Notes: generated from the sequence alone by a model not told the origin. A stretch of DNA of 64,000 nt from Roseovarius sp. MMSF_3350 (GCF_030733425.1 NZ_JASHIZ010000008.1:62001-126000), one strand, 5' to 3'; positions 16,699-26,011 are shown, numbered from the stretch's first letter. Numbers and translations are program-made.

Positions 16699-18182
16699 TG
16701 ACCGATCTCAATGCAATGACCATCGCCGACGCCCGCAACAACCTGCGCGCGGGCGAGATCACCTCCGAGGAACTGACCGAGGCCTGCCTGACGGCCATCG
16801 AGGGCGCCGGCGCGCTTGGCGCCTTCGTGCACCACACGCCCGAGATCGCCCGCGAACAGGCCAAGGCCGCCGACACGCGGCTTCGGGCCGGCGACGCGCC
16901 CTCGATGTGCGGCATCCCGCTGGGCATCAAGGATCTTTTCTGCACCAAGGGCGTGCCCTCCCAGGCCGCCAGCGGCATCCTCAAGGGCTTCAAGCCGGAA
17001 TATGAATCCACCGTCAGCCAGAACCTCTTCGACGCCGGCGCCGTCATGCTGGGCAAGCTCAACATGGACGAGTTCGCCATGGGCTCCTCGAACGAGACCT
17101 CCGTCTATGGCAACGCCATCAACCCGTGGCGCCGCGGCAATGACGAGATGGCGCTGACGCCCGGCGGCTCCTCGGGTGGCTCGGCCTCCGCCGTCTCCGC
17201 CGATCTGTGCCTTGGCGCCACCGGCACCGATACCGGCGGCTCGATCCGCCAGCCTGCCGCCTTCACCGGCATCACCGGCATCAAGCCCACCTACGGGCGC
17301 TGCTCGCGCTGGGGGATCGTGGCCTTCGCCTCGTCGCTCGACCAGGCCGGCCCGATGACCAAATCGGTGCGCGACGCGGCCATCATGCTGGAAGCCATGT
17401 GCAGTCACGACCCCAAGGACAGCACCAGCGCCGACATCCCCGTGCCGGATTTCGAGGCCATGCTGACCGGCGACATCCGCGGCAAGAAGATCGGCATCCC
17501 CAAAGAATACCACATGGACGGGATGCCAGAGGAGATCGAGACGCAATGGACCCAAGGCAAGGAAATGCTGGCCGATGCGGGGGCCGAGATCGTCGATATC
17601 TCGCTGCCGCACACCAAGTACGCCCTGCCCGCCTATTACGTCATCGCGCCCGCCGAGGCGTCCTCGAACCTGGCGCGCTATGACGGCGTGCGCTACGGCC
17701 ACCGCGCGAAACTGGCGCAGGGCGACGGCATCACCGAGATGTACGAAAAGACCCGCGCCGAAGGCTTCGGCGATGAGGTCAAGCGCCGCGTCATGGTCGG
17801 CACCTACGTGCTGTCGGCTGGCTTCTACGACGCCTTTTACAACCGCGCCCGCAAGGTGCGCGCCCTGATCAAGAAGGATTTCGAGGACGTGTTCGATCAA
17901 GGCATCGACGCGATCCTGACCCCCGCCACCCCCTCGGCGGCATTCGAACTGGGCCGGCAGTCCGATGACCCGGTGGAGATGTACCTCAACGACGTCTTCA
18001 CCGTCACCGTCAACCTCGCCGGCCTGCCCGGCATCGCCGTGCCCACCGGGCTCAACCGCAACGGGCTGCCCCTTGGTCTGCAGTTGATCGGTCGGCCCTG
18101 GGAAGAGGGCGATCTGCTCAACACCGCCTACGCGCTCGAGGCGGCGGCGGGCTTTGTGGCCAAACCCGGCAAATGGTGGTAG
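16695..18182 (+). CDS. gatA: Asp/Glu-tRNA amidotransferase subunit A
   Basis: Glutaminase/amidase subunit of GatCAB; hydrolyses glutamine and passes ammonia to GatB. The 495-residue protein has the amidase-signature triad: Lys in GIPLGIKD (K79), the cis-Ser in TPGGSSGGS, and the nucleophilic Ser in [11 protein letters not shown]. The rest matches the family through the carboxy-terminal [13 protein letters not shown]. The gatC stop lies within its start region (ATGATG); either ATG could be used. Confidence 0.96.
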   Translation: MMTDLNAMTIADARNNLRAGEITSEELTEACLTAIEGAGALGAFVHHTPEIAREQAKAADTRLRAGDAPSMCGIPLGIKDLFCTKGVPSQAASGILKGFKPEYESTVSQNLFDAGAVMLGKLNMDEFAMGSSNETSVYGNAINPWRRGNDEMALTPGGSSGGSASAVSADLCLGATGTDTGGSIRQPAAFTGITGIKPTYGRCSRWGIVAFASSLDQAGPMTKSVRDAAIMLEAMCSHDPKDSTSADIPVPDFEAMLTGDIRGKKIGIPKEYHMDGMPEEIETQWTQGKEMLADAGAEIVDISLPHTKYALPAYYVIAPAEASSNLARYDGVRYGHRAKLAQGDGITEMYEKTRAEGFGDEVKRRVMVGTYVLSAGFYDAFYNRARKVRALIKKDFEDVFDQGIDAILTPATPSAAFELGRQSDDPVEMYLNDVFTVTVNLAGLPGIAVPTGLNRNGLPLGLQLIGRPWEEGDLLNTAYALEAAAGFVAKPGKWW

Positions 18183-18216
18183 ATTGTTGCAAAACAGATC
18201 GGCAGGATCCAATCAG

Positions 18217-19074
18217 ATGCGATTTTATCTTTGTGTAACGGCCCTTGTCGGGCTGACCGCCTGTGCGCCCAGCGTCCCTGACAGCGGCGCGGGCCTCCCC
18301 GACAGCGGCACCGGCGTCGGTTTCGGCACGTCGGACGAATACCTCGCCCAGCAACGCGCCCGCGATGCGCAGCTCGAAGGCACCTCTGCCGTGCCGCCCG
18401 CCGGCGCGATTTCACCCGAAAGCCGCAGCCAGGCCACGCCGGGCGCACCGCTCAGCGCGACACAAGGCGCGGCCGGCGGCACCGTGACCTCCTCCACCAA
18501 CCCCACGCGGCAACCCGCCTCGGGCGCCTACACGCCCACCGGCGGGCTCTCCTCTGCCTCCACCAGCGACGAGATCGCCCGCGAAACCGCGGCGCGGCTG
18601 GCCGAAACCTCGCAGAACTCGGGCCAGCAGATCGTGCATGCCAGCCCCTCGAACCCCACGCCCCAGACCGTGACCAGCGCGGGCGGCATCTCGAACGAGA
18701 ACAATTTCGACGCCGTGGGCAACGCCCGCACGATCCAGGACGACGCCGAACTGATCGCCCAGAACCGCGCCCAATACCAGGTGGTCCAGCCCGGCGCCCT
18801 GCCCGAACGTACGGGCAATATCGGCCCCAACATCGTGCAATACGCGCTCGAGACCAGCCACCCCAAGGGCCAGCAGATCTATACCCGCGTCGGTCTCAAC
18901 AAGCAGGCCAAGTTTCAGCGCAACTGCGCCAAATACAACTCGGCCGACCAGGCGCAGACCGATTTCCTCGCCCAGGGCGGCCCGCGACGCGACAAGCTGG
19001 GGCTCGACCCTGATGGCGACGGCTATGCCTGCGCGTGGGATCCGCGCCCGTTCCGCGCGGCGGTGCAGAACTGA
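18217..19074 (+). CDS. excalibur-domain lipoprotein
   Basis: A 285-residue predicted lipoprotein. The signal peptide ends in a lipobox (VGLTAC, Cys at 16), followed by a long low-complexity Ser/Thr/Ala/Pro/Gln-rich region (about 18-190) that looks unstructured. The carboxy terminus is an excalibur-type calcium-binding domain: FQRNCAKYNSADQAQ, then LGLDPDGDGYACAWDP with the EF-hand-like DPDGDG loop and two conserved Cys. It follows gatA by 34 bases and may be read with the amidase downstream. An envelope or peptidoglycan role is inferred only. Confidence 0.8.
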   Translation: MRFYLCVTALVGLTACAPSVPDSGAGLPDSGTGVGFGTSDEYLAQQRARDAQLEGTSAVPPAGAISPESRSQATPGAPLSATQGAAGGTVTSSTNPTRQPASGAYTPTGGLSSASTSDEIARETAARLAETSQNSGQQIVHASPSNPTPQTVTSAGGISNENNFDAVGNARTIQDDAELIAQNRAQYQVVQPGALPERTGNIGPNIVQYALETSHPKGQQIYTRVGLNKQAKFQRNCAKYNSADQAQTDFLAQGGPRRDKLGLDPDGDGYACAWDPRPFRAAVQN

Positions 19075-19090
19075 TCCTCGGGCAGGCCGC

Positions 19091-19759
19091 GTGACAGCGC
19101 CGCTCTGGCACCCCTCGCCCAATTTCGGAGCGCGCCGCCTTGGCGCGAAACCCGACATGGTGGTGATCCACTACACCGCCATGGCCAGCGCCGAGGCCGC
19201 GCTGGAGCGTCTCTGCGACCCGCAGGCCGAAGTGTCGGCGCATTACCTCATCGGGGCCGATGGGCACGTATGGCAAATGGTCGCCGAAATCGCGCGCGCC
19301 TGGCACGCCGGGGCAGGCTCGTGGCAAGATGTGACCGATGTGAATTCCCGCTCCATCGGCGTAGAACTCGATAATCCCGGCGATCGCCCGTTCCCGGAAC
19401 CACTCATGAACGCGCTGGAATCCCTTCTGCGCGCCATTCTGGACCGGTGGGCCATTCCGCGGGACCGCGTGATCGGCCATTCCGACATGGCACCCGGGCG
19501 CAAACACGATCCCGGCCCGCATTTCGATTGGGAAAGGCTGGAACAGGCCGGATTGGCGGGCAAAAGGGGCCATGACATCGGTCCCGGCGACCCGAACCCG
19601 GACACGTTCAGAGCCGTGGCGCGACGGGCGGGATACACGGCCGATGTGGACGACGACGCCCTTCTCGCCGCCGTCAGGCTGCGCTACCGCCCGTTTGCGA
19701 CCGGTCCGCTTTCACCAGAGGATTACACGCCGCTGGGCCACACCGCGCTCTGGACCTGA
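19091..19759 (+). CDS. AmpD-like N-acetylmuramoyl-L-alanine amidase
   Basis: Zinc amidase of the amidase_2 (AmpD) family, cleaving the MurNAc-L-Ala bond of peptidoglycan fragments. In 222 residues one sees VVIHYTAM (first zinc His), SAHYLIGADG, WHAGAGSWQD, SIGVELDNPGD (near 92-102) and RVIGHSDMAPGRKHDPGPHFDW (read as HSD..K.DPG, with the remaining zinc His/Asp and the catalytic Lys). No signal peptide is present, consistent with cytoplasmic recycling. The start is taken as the GTG at 19091, giving VTAPLWHPSPNFG. rnpB begins 27 bases after the stop. Confidence 0.88.
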   Translation: MTAPLWHPSPNFGARRLGAKPDMVVIHYTAMASAEAALERLCDPQAEVSAHYLIGADGHVWQMVAEIARAWHAGAGSWQDVTDVNSRSIGVELDNPGDRPFPEPLMNALESLLRAILDRWAIPRDRVIGHSDMAPGRKHDPGPHFDWERLEQAGLAGKRGHDIGPGDPNPDTFRAVARRAGYTADVDDDALLAAVRLRYRPFATGPLSPEDYTPLGHTALWT

Positions 19760-19786
19760 GCCGCGTAACCCCTTACATCGCGTTTT

Positions 19787-20149
19787 GCGCGGAGGGCCGG
19801 ACGGCCGCCTGCAACTCGCCGTCGGCGAGTTGCACGGAGGAAAGTCCGGACTCCACAAGGCAACGGTGCCGGGTAACGCCCGGCCGGGGCAACCCGAGGG
19901 AAAGCGCCACAGAAAACAGACCGTCTCGGACATGTTCCGGGATAAGGGTGAAACGGTGGGGTAAGAGCCCACCGCGGGACGGGCAACCGGACCGGCTTGG
20001 CAAGCCCCACCGGGAGCAATGCCGAATAGGGATCGCATTCGGGCCGCCTTGGCCCCGCGATCCGGGTTGGCAGCTAAAGCCTGCGGGCAACCGCAGGACC
20101 AGATGAATGGTCGTCCCACGACAGAATCCGGCTTACAGGCCCTCCGCGC
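19787..20149 (+). ncRNA. rnpB: RNase P RNA, bacterial type A
   Basis: Catalytic RNA of RNase P, which matures tRNA 5' ends. The conserved 5' core GAGGAAAGTCCGGACTCC, the ACAGAAAACAGACCG segment, GGTAAGAGCCCACCG, the GATGAATGG element and the 3' ACAGAATCCGGCTTAC core are all present in the right order. Helix P1 pairs GCGCGGAGGGCC (19787-19798) with GGCCCTCCGCGC (20138-20149), defining both ends. Length (363 nt) fits alphaproteobacterial type A RNAs. Confidence 0.96.
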
Positions 20150-20221
20150 ACAGCTTCATGGCTTTGCGTGGCAACGCGGGTTGGCCTGGGACAACAACCT
20201 CTCGACTCCGGCATCAATCAC

Positions 20222-20236
20222 GGATAAAAATTATCC
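20222..20236. promoter_or_regulatory. GGATAA-AAA-TTATCC palindrome before the Rrf2 gene
   Basis: A perfect 6-3-6 inverted repeat ending 19 bases before the ATG of the Rrf2 gene and just before its AGGAGG ribosome-binding site. Position and symmetry suit an autoregulatory operator; this is inference. Confidence 0.5.
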
Positions 20237-20255
20237 ACGAATCAGGAGGCGTGTC

Positions 20256-20765
20256 ATGAAACTCGGCGACGGAGTCGAACAGGCGATACACGCGGTTACC
20301 ATGATGGCCGCGCTACCAGACGATGGGGTCATGCCTGCCGCGGACCTGGCCGAGTTTCACGGTGTTTCGTCCAGCTACCTGCTGAAGCATCTTCAGTCCT
20401 TGTCGCGCGCCGGCCTCCTGCAGACGCTACCCGGCCCACGTGGCGGCTACCGCCTTGCCCGCTCCCCCGCCGAGATCACGCTGCTGGACATCGTCCTTGC
20501 CGTAGAAGGGCCCGAGCCCGCCTTTCGTTGCCGCGAGATCCGTCAACGCGGCCCGAACCCCCTGCCCCAGTCCATGTTCACCGCGCCCTGCGGAATCAAT
20601 GCCGCCATGCTGCGCGCCGAACGTGCCTACCGCGACGAACTGCGCAAGGTGACCGTTCAGGCCTTGCTCGACGGGCTGACCGCGGAGGACCGCACGGGTG
20701 ACATCGCCGCCCGCGGCTGTGCTTTTCTCCAGGCGCGCATGCGCCATTCCCCTCCCCGCTCCTGA
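20256..20765 (+). CDS. Rrf2-family transcriptional regulator
   Basis: A 169-residue Rrf2 winged-helix regulator: helix-turn-helix about 25-65 (LAEFHGVSSSYLLKHLQSLSRAGLLQT) and wing GPRGGYRLARSP. Rrf2 proteins often sense iron-sulfur status, nitric oxide or redox state through Cys residues. Here Cys lie at 92, 112 and 155, which is not the usual CX5CX7C cluster-binding spacing, so a thiol switch or a ligand other than [2Fe-2S] is more likely. It has a perfect AGGAGG and is followed 13 bases later by an AhpD-like gene, a pairing that suggests peroxide or electrophile response. Confidence 0.88.
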   Translation: MKLGDGVEQAIHAVTMMAALPDDGVMPAADLAEFHGVSSSYLLKHLQSLSRAGLLQTLPGPRGGYRLARSPAEITLLDIVLAVEGPEPAFRCREIRQRGPNPLPQSMFTAPCGINAAMLRAERAYRDELRKVTVQALLDGLTAEDRTGDIAARGCAFLQARMRHSPPRS

Positions 20766-20778
20766 AAGGATCTCGAAG

Positions 20779-21234
20779 ATGACCCAACGTGTCGATTATT
20801 TCAGCATCGCCCCCGATGCCGTCAAACCCGTGCTGGCGCTGGAAAACCACGTCTCCGGCAAGTCCGGGCTGGACCCGGCCCTGCGGCACCTGATCAAGCT
20901 GCGCGCCTCGCAGATCAACGGTTGCGCCTTCTGCGTCGACATGCATGTCAAGCAGGCCCGCGCCCACGGGCTCTCCGAACAGTGGATCGCACTCGTTGCC
21001 ACCTGGCGCGAGGCACGGGTCTTCACGCCCCGCGAACGGGCGCTGCTGGCGCTGGTCGACTCGGTCACCCGGATGCAGGACCACGGCGTGCCGGATGACG
21101 TCTACGACGCCGCACGCCACTGGTTCCCCGACGCCGAGATGGTCGAGATCGTCGTCGCCATCGGCACGATCAACATCTGGAACCGGCTTGCGGTGACGTT
21201 CCGCAGCGAGCACCCGCTCGACAACGCGGCCTGA
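20779..21234 (+). CDS. AhpD-like carboxymuconolactone decarboxylase-family protein
   Basis: A 151-residue all-helical protein of the CMD/AhpD superfamily. It contains the redox motif CAFCVDMH (CxxCxxxH, near residues 48-55) used by alkylhydroperoxidase AhpD to reduce peroxides. It continues with WREARVFTPRERALLALVDSVT and ends VAIGTINIWNRLAVTF, as in the YnjA/AhpD-type subgroup. Being second in a probable operon with the Rrf2 regulator, it is probably induced by oxidative or thiol stress. Confidence 0.9.
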   Translation: MTQRVDYFSIAPDAVKPVLALENHVSGKSGLDPALRHLIKLRASQINGCAFCVDMHVKQARAHGLSEQWIALVATWREARVFTPRERALLALVDSVTRMQDHGVPDDVYDAARHWFPDAEMVEIVVAIGTINIWNRLAVTFRSEHPLDNAA

Positions 21235-21260
21235 GGCGCGGCACGTGCTCGCGCCCACCC

Positions 21261-21298
21261 GCCGGTATGCGGCCCGCCCCCGGGGCTCGTATACCGGC
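21261..21298. terminator. stem-loop after the AhpD-like gene
   Basis: GCCGGTAT (21261-21268) pairs perfectly with ATACCGGC (21291-21298) around a GC-rich centre. It may terminate the Rrf2/AhpD operon; no T run follows. The rest of 21235-21436 holds nothing recognisable. Confidence 0.35.
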
Positions 21299-21436
21299 GC
21301 GGGCAGCAGTTTGTTGGTCTCGCACAGGCCGCCCCCGGCATTTTCCGCCCGATTTCAGACCCCATCGGCATGTCGCCCCTTGACCCTTTCCGCCTAGGGC
21401 TCCAACGTCTCTCAGGCTTGAAAGAAAGGGATAATC

Positions 21437-22609
21437 GTGCCGGAACGACAGGAACTGCTGGACAGCACATCGCGCATTCTGGGCGACCTGATCGGCTTTC
21501 CCACCATCTCGACCGACCCCAATATCGACATGATCAACTCGATCGCCAACCGGCTCGACATGGTCGGCGCCCGGGTCGAGATCTTCCCCGATCCCTCGGG
21601 GCAGAAGGCCAATCTCTTTGCCACGATCGGCCCAGAGCGCGACGGCGGCATCGTCCTGTCGGGCCACAGCGATGTGGTGCCCGTCGCAGATCAGGACTGG
21701 GCCTCGAACCCGTTCGACATGCTGGAACATGACGGATTGCTCTACGGCCGCGGCACCTGCGACATGAAGGGGTTCATCGCCGCCAGCCTCGCCATGGCGC
21801 CGCATTACGCCGCGCTGAACCCGGATCGCCCGTTGCATTTCGCCTTCACCCATGACGAGGAGACGGGCTGTTTCGGCGCCCGCGCGCTGGCCCACACCCT
21901 GCGCGCAAAGGGACTCAGCCCCGGCGTGGCCATCGTGGGCGAACCGACGATGATGCGCGTGATCGAGGGGCACAAGGGCTGTTACGAATACACCACCCGC
22001 TTTTCCGGGCTGGCGGGCCACGGCTCGGCCCCCGATCGCGGCGTGAACGCGGTGGAATACGCCGTGCGCTACATCGCCCGCCTGCTCGACCTCAAGGAGG
22101 CGCTGCGCGCCCGCGCCCCCGCAGACAGCCTGTTCGAGCCGCCCTGGACCACCATCAACACCGGCCGCCTCGCGGGCGGCGTGGCGCACAACGTCATCCC
22201 CAGCGAAGCGGTGGTGGACTGGGAGATGCGCCCGGTGCAGACCTCCGACGCGGATTTCGTCAAGGACTCGCTCAAGACCTATATCGAGCAAGAGCTGCTG
22301 CCCGCCATGCGCGCCGTCGATCCGGAGTCGGACATCGTTACCGAGGTCATCGGCGAGGTCGAGGGGCTCATCCCCACCACCGACAACGAGGCCCGCACCA
22401 TCGTGTCGGAACTCACCGGCGCCAACCACGCCGAATGCGTCGCCTTCGGCACCGAGGCGGGCATTTTTCAGTCCCTGGGCATGTCGGCGGTCATCTGCGG
22501 CCCCGGCTCGATCGAGCAGGCGCACAAGGCCGACGAATTCGTGGCGCTCCACCAGCTTTCGCAATGCCTCGACATGCTGGAACGATTGCAGGACAAGCTG
22601 GTTGCGTAA
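21437..22609 (+). CDS. argE: acetylornithine deacetylase
   Basis: Zinc/cobalt metallopeptidase-fold (M20) enzyme that removes acetate from N-acetylornithine in arginine biosynthesis. The 390 residues include the metal motif LSGHSDVVPVADQDW (near 75-89), GRGTCDMKGFIA (bridging Asp), the catalytic/metal Glu pair in THDEETGCFGA, the dimerisation-domain GLAGHGSAP and the late FGTEAGIF. Start is a GTG at 21437 with AAAGGG upstream. M20 relatives overlap, but length and motifs fit ArgE well. Confidence 0.88.
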   Translation: MPERQELLDSTSRILGDLIGFPTISTDPNIDMINSIANRLDMVGARVEIFPDPSGQKANLFATIGPERDGGIVLSGHSDVVPVADQDWASNPFDMLEHDGLLYGRGTCDMKGFIAASLAMAPHYAALNPDRPLHFAFTHDEETGCFGARALAHTLRAKGLSPGVAIVGEPTMMRVIEGHKGCYEYTTRFSGLAGHGSAPDRGVNAVEYAVRYIARLLDLKEALRARAPADSLFEPPWTTINTGRLAGGVAHNVIPSEAVVDWEMRPVQTSDADFVKDSLKTYIEQELLPAMRAVDPESDIVTEVIGEVEGLIPTTDNEARTIVSELTGANHAECVAFGTEAGIFQSLGMSAVICGPGSIEQAHKADEFVALHQLSQCLDMLERLQDKLVA

Positions 22610-22669
22610 TGGAAGGGGCCGCCCCCCGGCCCTTTCCACCAGCTTGCTTCAAAGGCAAAGAAGGTTCAC

Positions 22670-23035
22670 ATGCGCACCAAATTCCCCTGCATCGCCCTGA
22701 TGTTCGCCTTGGCGCAGGCCACCCATGCCGCCCCCGTCGAGGCCCCCAACGGCTCCGTGACCGGGTATTTTGGCGACACCGAGTTCGACCATCCGCTGCT
22801 GTGCGAGCGCGATCCCTTCGTTGTCGCCCGCACCCATGATGGCGAAGGCGCCCCGGCTTTCGAGGCGGCATTCGTGTCCAATGGCGTCACCAGCATCGAG
22901 ATCCGCACCGGGGAGGAGACCCGCCAGTTCGGCACCTCGACCGATGCTGCAGGCTTTCCGCTCGTGATCGAAGGCGATGTCGACGGCACGGCCTATTCCT
23001 TCGAGGTGGCCTGCCCGGACAGCTTCGACATGTAG
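22670..23035 (+). CDS. small exported protein of unknown function
   Basis: A 121-residue protein with a signal peptide (hydrophobic IALMFALAQATHA, cleavage near residue 20) and a mature beta-rich domain of about 100 residues with one pair of Cys (CERDP and VACPD) that could form a disulfide. No family recognised. AAAGAAGG precedes the ATG. It follows argE by 60 bases on the same strand. Confidence 0.7.
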   Translation: MRTKFPCIALMFALAQATHAAPVEAPNGSVTGYFGDTEFDHPLLCERDPFVVARTHDGEGAPAFEAAFVSNGVTSIEIRTGEETRQFGTSTDAAGFPLVIEGDVDGTAYSFEVACPDSFDM

Positions 23036-23071
23036 GCACGCGCTCGGCGGAAAGTCCCGCCGCGCCCCGGC

Positions 23072-23088
23072 TTTTCTTGCCAAAAATA
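23072..23088 (+). repeat. 17-base motif TTTTCTTGCCRAAAATA, copy 2
   Basis: TTTTCTTGCCAAAAATA lies 36 bases after the exported-protein stop and before the convergent trmB. It matches the tadA-downstream copy (14848-14864) at 16 of 17 bases. Confidence 0.5.
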
Positions 23089-23109
23089 CTCGCTTCTCGC
23101 CGGTGGCGA

Positions 23110-23823
23110 TCAGTCGCGCCGGAAGGTCATGTAATGCGGCACCCGGCCCTCGCGCAGCGCCTTCTGCTCGTAGCGGGTCGAGATCCAGTCCTTCCACGGC
23201 TCCCGCCAGTCGCGCGGCCCCTCGGCCAGCCAGGTAAAGCCGTGGCGCGGCACCTCGATCATCGTCTGGCGCACGTAGTCAGGGATATCCGTGGCGACGC
23301 GGAAGATCGCGCCGGGCTTCATCACCCGCGCCAGCGGCTCCAGGTGCTCGGGCGTCACGAAGCGCCGCCGGTGGTGGCGCTTCTTCGGCCACGGGTCGGG
23401 GTATAGCAGGAAGGCCCGCGCGATGCTGGCCTCGGGCAGCACGTCGAACATGTCACGCACGTCGCCGGGATGGATCGCCACGTTCTTCACGTCGCTGTCG
23501 CGCAACTGGCCCAGCAGCTTGGCCACCCCGTTGATGTAAGGCTCGCAGCCGACGATCCCCACACCGGGGTTCTCCGCCGCCTGGTGGATCATGTGCTCGC
23601 CGCCGCCAAAACCGACTTCAAGCCATACATCACGGTCCCCGAATAACGTGCCGAGATCTATCGGCTTTCTCTGCGGGTTCACCTCCCAGTCCACGGCCCC
23701 CGGCGACCACGCGGCCAGGTCCTCGTCCAGGTAGGCTTCCTGCGATTTCTTCAGGTGCTTTCCCTTGAACCGGCCATAGAAGTTGCGCCACGGCGCGCCA
23801 GAGGGATGCTTGGCCTGTCCCAT
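23110..23823 (-). CDS. trmB: tRNA (guanine-N7-)-methyltransferase
   Basis: SAM-dependent methyltransferase making m7G46 in tRNA. The 237 residues show the SAM-binding LEVGFGGGEHM (near 69-79), IGCEPYINGVAKLL-type motif II, and the diagnostic LLYPDPWPKKRHHRRRFV catalytic/RNA-contact loop. The ATG at 23823 is preferred over one six codons upstream, since it lies one base past the stop of the BASS transporter gene (TGAGATG), implying coupling. It is the last gene of the minus-strand block that begins at miaB. Confidence 0.95.
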   Translation of the reverse strand: MGQAKHPSGAPWRNFYGRFKGKHLKKSQEAYLDEDLAAWSPGAVDWEVNPQRKPIDLGTLFGDRDVWLEVGFGGGEHMIHQAAENPGVGIVGCEPYINGVAKLLGQLRDSDVKNVAIHPGDVRDMFDVLPEASIARAFLLYPDPWPKKRHHRRRFVTPEHLEPLARVMKPGAIFRVATDIPDYVRQTMIEVPRHGFTWLAEGPRDWREPWKDWISTRYEQKALREGRVPHYMTFRRD

Positions 23824-23824
23824 C

Positions 23825-24688
23825 TCAGGACCCCGCGACAAAGACCCGGCGCAGCACCAGCAGCGCGGGAATGTTCACCAGATACATGCAGATGCCGTAA
23901 ACCGCCGAGGGCACGGCGAATTCCGACAGCCCCGTGCTGGCCGCGACGATATTGGCGATGGTGATGCCCACCGTGGCGTTCTGCACCCCCATCTCCACCG
24001 CGATGGCAAGCCCGTCGCGCCCGGCGATCCCCATCAGCCGGGCAAGGCCGATCCCCACCGCCAGCAGCACCAGGTTCAGCACGATCAGGAACGGCCCCAG
24101 CCGCGCGAAGCTCTCGGTCAGGAGCGCCCAGTTGCTGGCAATCGCCGCTGCCACGATCAGAATGAACAGGATCAGCGCCACGATTTCGCAGCCGCGTTCG
24201 ATCGCTTGCGCGAAACGCTCGGCATAGCGGCGGATCAGCAGCCCGATGAAGACCGGCAGCGCCGTGATCAGGAACATCGCCACGCCGACCTTCACCACGC
24301 TGATCTCGGGCGCGGCCTCTCCCATGAAATGCACCGCCGCCCAGGCCACCAGCACCGGCAGCGTCAGCACCGACAGCAGGCTCACCACAGCCGTCAGCGT
24401 GATCGACAGCGCCACGGTGCCCCCCGCCAGCTTGGTCAGCATGTTCGAGGTGACGCCCCCGGGGCTGAACGCCAGCAGCATGATCCCGAACGCCATGCCG
24501 CCCGCAAACCCCCAGAGCGCGATCAGCGCATAGGCCACCAGCGGCAACAGCACGAGCTGCGCCACGATCCCCGTCAGCGCGGGTTTCGGCATGCGCAGCA
24601 CCCGGCCGAAATCGGCGAAATGCAGCCCCAGCCCCAAGGAAAACATGATGAAGGCCAGCGCCAGCGGCAGCCCGATATCAAGGATCAT
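23825..24688 (-). CDS. bile acid:sodium symporter (BASS)-family transporter
   Basis: Inner-membrane transporter of 287 residues with about nine to ten helices. Family features include FAFIMFSLGLGLHFADFGRVL-like start (read near residues 13-33), ALIALWGFAGGMAFGIMLLAFSPGGVTSNMLTKLAGG (the Pro/Gly-rich sodium-site region) and a second inverted half with AVEMGVQNATVGITIAN. BASS proteins carry organic acids or bile-acid-like solutes with sodium; the substrate here is unknown. It lies between metK and trmB and is probably co-transcribed with trmB. Confidence 0.88.
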   Translation of the reverse strand: MILDIGLPLALAFIMFSLGLGLHFADFGRVLRMPKPALTGIVAQLVLLPLVAYALIALWGFAGGMAFGIMLLAFSPGGVTSNMLTKLAGGTVALSITLTAVVSLLSVLTLPVLVAWAAVHFMGEAAPEISVVKVGVAMFLITALPVFIGLLIRRYAERFAQAIERGCEIVALILFILIVAAAIASNWALLTESFARLGPFLIVLNLVLLAVGIGLARLMGIAGRDGLAIAVEMGVQNATVGITIANIVAASTGLSEFAVPSAVYGICMYLVNIPALLVLRRVFVAGS

Positions 24689-24792
24689 CCCGTCCCTCCC
24701 TTTTGGCGCAGTCTACGGTTTGCAAGGCGCCCTGTCGCGCATGAAAAAACGCGGGAGACATCACCCCCGCGCCCTTCCGTCCTTGGTCCGGA

Positions 24793-25959
24793 TCAGACCT
24801 CTTTTTTCAGCGCGTCCACCAGGTCGGTGCGTTCCCAGCTGAAACCACCATCGGCCTCCGGCTCGCGCCCGAAATGGCCATAGGCCGCCGTGCGCTCGTA
24901 GATCGGCTTGTTGAGGTCCAGCGCCTCGCGGATGCCGCGCGGCGTCAGGTCCATGACCTTGCGCACCGCGTTCTCGATGGCCGCCGCCTCGACCTCGCCC
25001 GTGCCATAGGTCTCGGCATAGATCGACAGCGGCTTGGCCACCCCGATCGCATAGCTCAGCTGGATGGTGCATTTCTCGGCCATGCCCGCGGCGACCACGT
25101 TCTTGGCCAGGTAGCGCGCGGCATAGGCGGCCGAGCGGTCCACCTTGGTCGGGTCCTTGCCCGAAAACGCGCCGCCGCCATGTGGGGCCGCGCCACCGTA
25201 AGTGTCCACGATGATCTTTCGGCCCGTCAGGCCCGCGTCCCCGTCAGGTCCGCCGATCACGAAGGTGCCGGTGGGGTTCACCCACCACTCGGTCTTGTCC
25301 GTGATCCACTCGGCGGGCAGCACCTCGCGGATATAGGGCTCGACGATGGCGCGGATGTCGTCGCTCTTCTGGTGCTCGCTCTCGTGTTGCGTGGACAGCA
25401 CGATCGAGGTCACCTCGACCGGCTTGCCGTTCTCGTAGCGCAGCGAAATCTGACTTTTCGCGTCCGGGCGCAGCGTCGGCTCCTGCCCGGATTTGCGCAC
25501 CTCGGCCAGCCGCCGCAGGATCGCATGGCTGAACTGGATCGGCGCGGGCATCAGCGCGTCGGTCTCGTTGGTGGCGTGGCCGAACATGATGCCCTGGTCC
25601 CCGGCCCCGTCCTTGTCGACACCTTGCGCGATATGCGCGGACTGCTCGTGCAGGAAGTTCAGGACATGGCAGGTGTTCCAGTGGAACTTGTCCTGCTCGT
25701 AGCCGATATCGCGGATGCAGTCGCGGGCGATCTGACCGATCCGGCCCATGTAGTTCTTCAGGCGTTCCTGGTCCGACAGGCCCACCTCGCCGCCGATCAC
25801 CACCATGCCGGAGGTGGCGAAGGTTTCGCAGGCCACGCGGGCGTCGGGTTCCTCGGCGAGAAAGGCATCAAGCACGGCGTCGGAAATGCGGTCGCACACC
25901 TTGTCGGGGTGCCCCTCCGAAACGGACTCGGAGGTGAAAACGTAGTTGTCTCGGGACAT
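24793..25959 (-). CDS. metK: S-adenosylmethionine synthetase
   Basis: Makes SAM from methionine and ATP. The 388-residue protein has the standard amino terminus ([19 protein letters not shown]), the hexapeptide-type [12 protein letters not shown] motif and the [17 protein letters not shown]-loop-like segment. The ATG at 25959 has GGAGC five bases upstream, and that ribosome-binding site is part of the riboswitch at 25964-26011, so translation is expected to fall when SAM or SAH is abundant. Confidence 0.97.
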   Translation of the reverse strand: MSRDNYVFTSESVSEGHPDKVCDRISDAVLDAFLAEEPDARVACETFATSGMVVIGGEVGLSDQERLKNYMGRIGQIARDCIRDIGYEQDKFHWNTCHVLNFLHEQSAHIAQGVDKDGAGDQGIMFGHATNETDALMPAPIQFSHAILRRLAEVRKSGQEPTLRPDAKSQISLRYENGKPVEVTSIVLSTQHESEHQKSDDIRAIVEPYIREVLPAEWITDKTEWWVNPTGTFVIGGPDGDAGLTGRKIIVDTYGGAAPHGGGAFSGKDPTKVDRSAAYAARYLAKNVVAAGMAEKCTIQLSYAIGVAKPLSIYAETYGTGEVEAAAIENAVRKVMDLTPRGIREALDLNKPIYERTAAYGHFGREPEADGGFSWERTDLVDALKKEV

Positions 25960-25963
25960 GAAA

Positions 25964-26011
25964 TGCTCCATTGGGGTAAGTCCCGCCACGCCAGGAAGCC
26001 GTTGTGACGGG
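25964..26011 (-). promoter_or_regulatory. SAM/SAH riboswitch controlling metK
   Basis: Read on the minus strand, this 48-nt element has stem P1 CCCGTCAC/GTGGCGGG (one G-U pair) enclosing the conserved core AACGGCTTCCTGGC, then a short linker and ATGGAGCA. GGCTTCC (25994-26000) can pair with GGAGC (25965-25969), the metK Shine-Dalgarno, forming the pseudoknot that hides it. The core and downstream segments match the SAM/SAH riboswitch class as I know it, which occurs upstream of metK in Rhodobacterales. Confidence 0.92.

Noticed and set aside
15669-18212. Very long open frame (847 codons) on the minus strand opposite the ceramidase-family, gatC and gatA genes
   Set aside because: Composition is low-complexity Gly/His/Arg/Asp typical of antisense frames in GC-rich DNA, and the plus strand carries unmistakable gatC and gatA.
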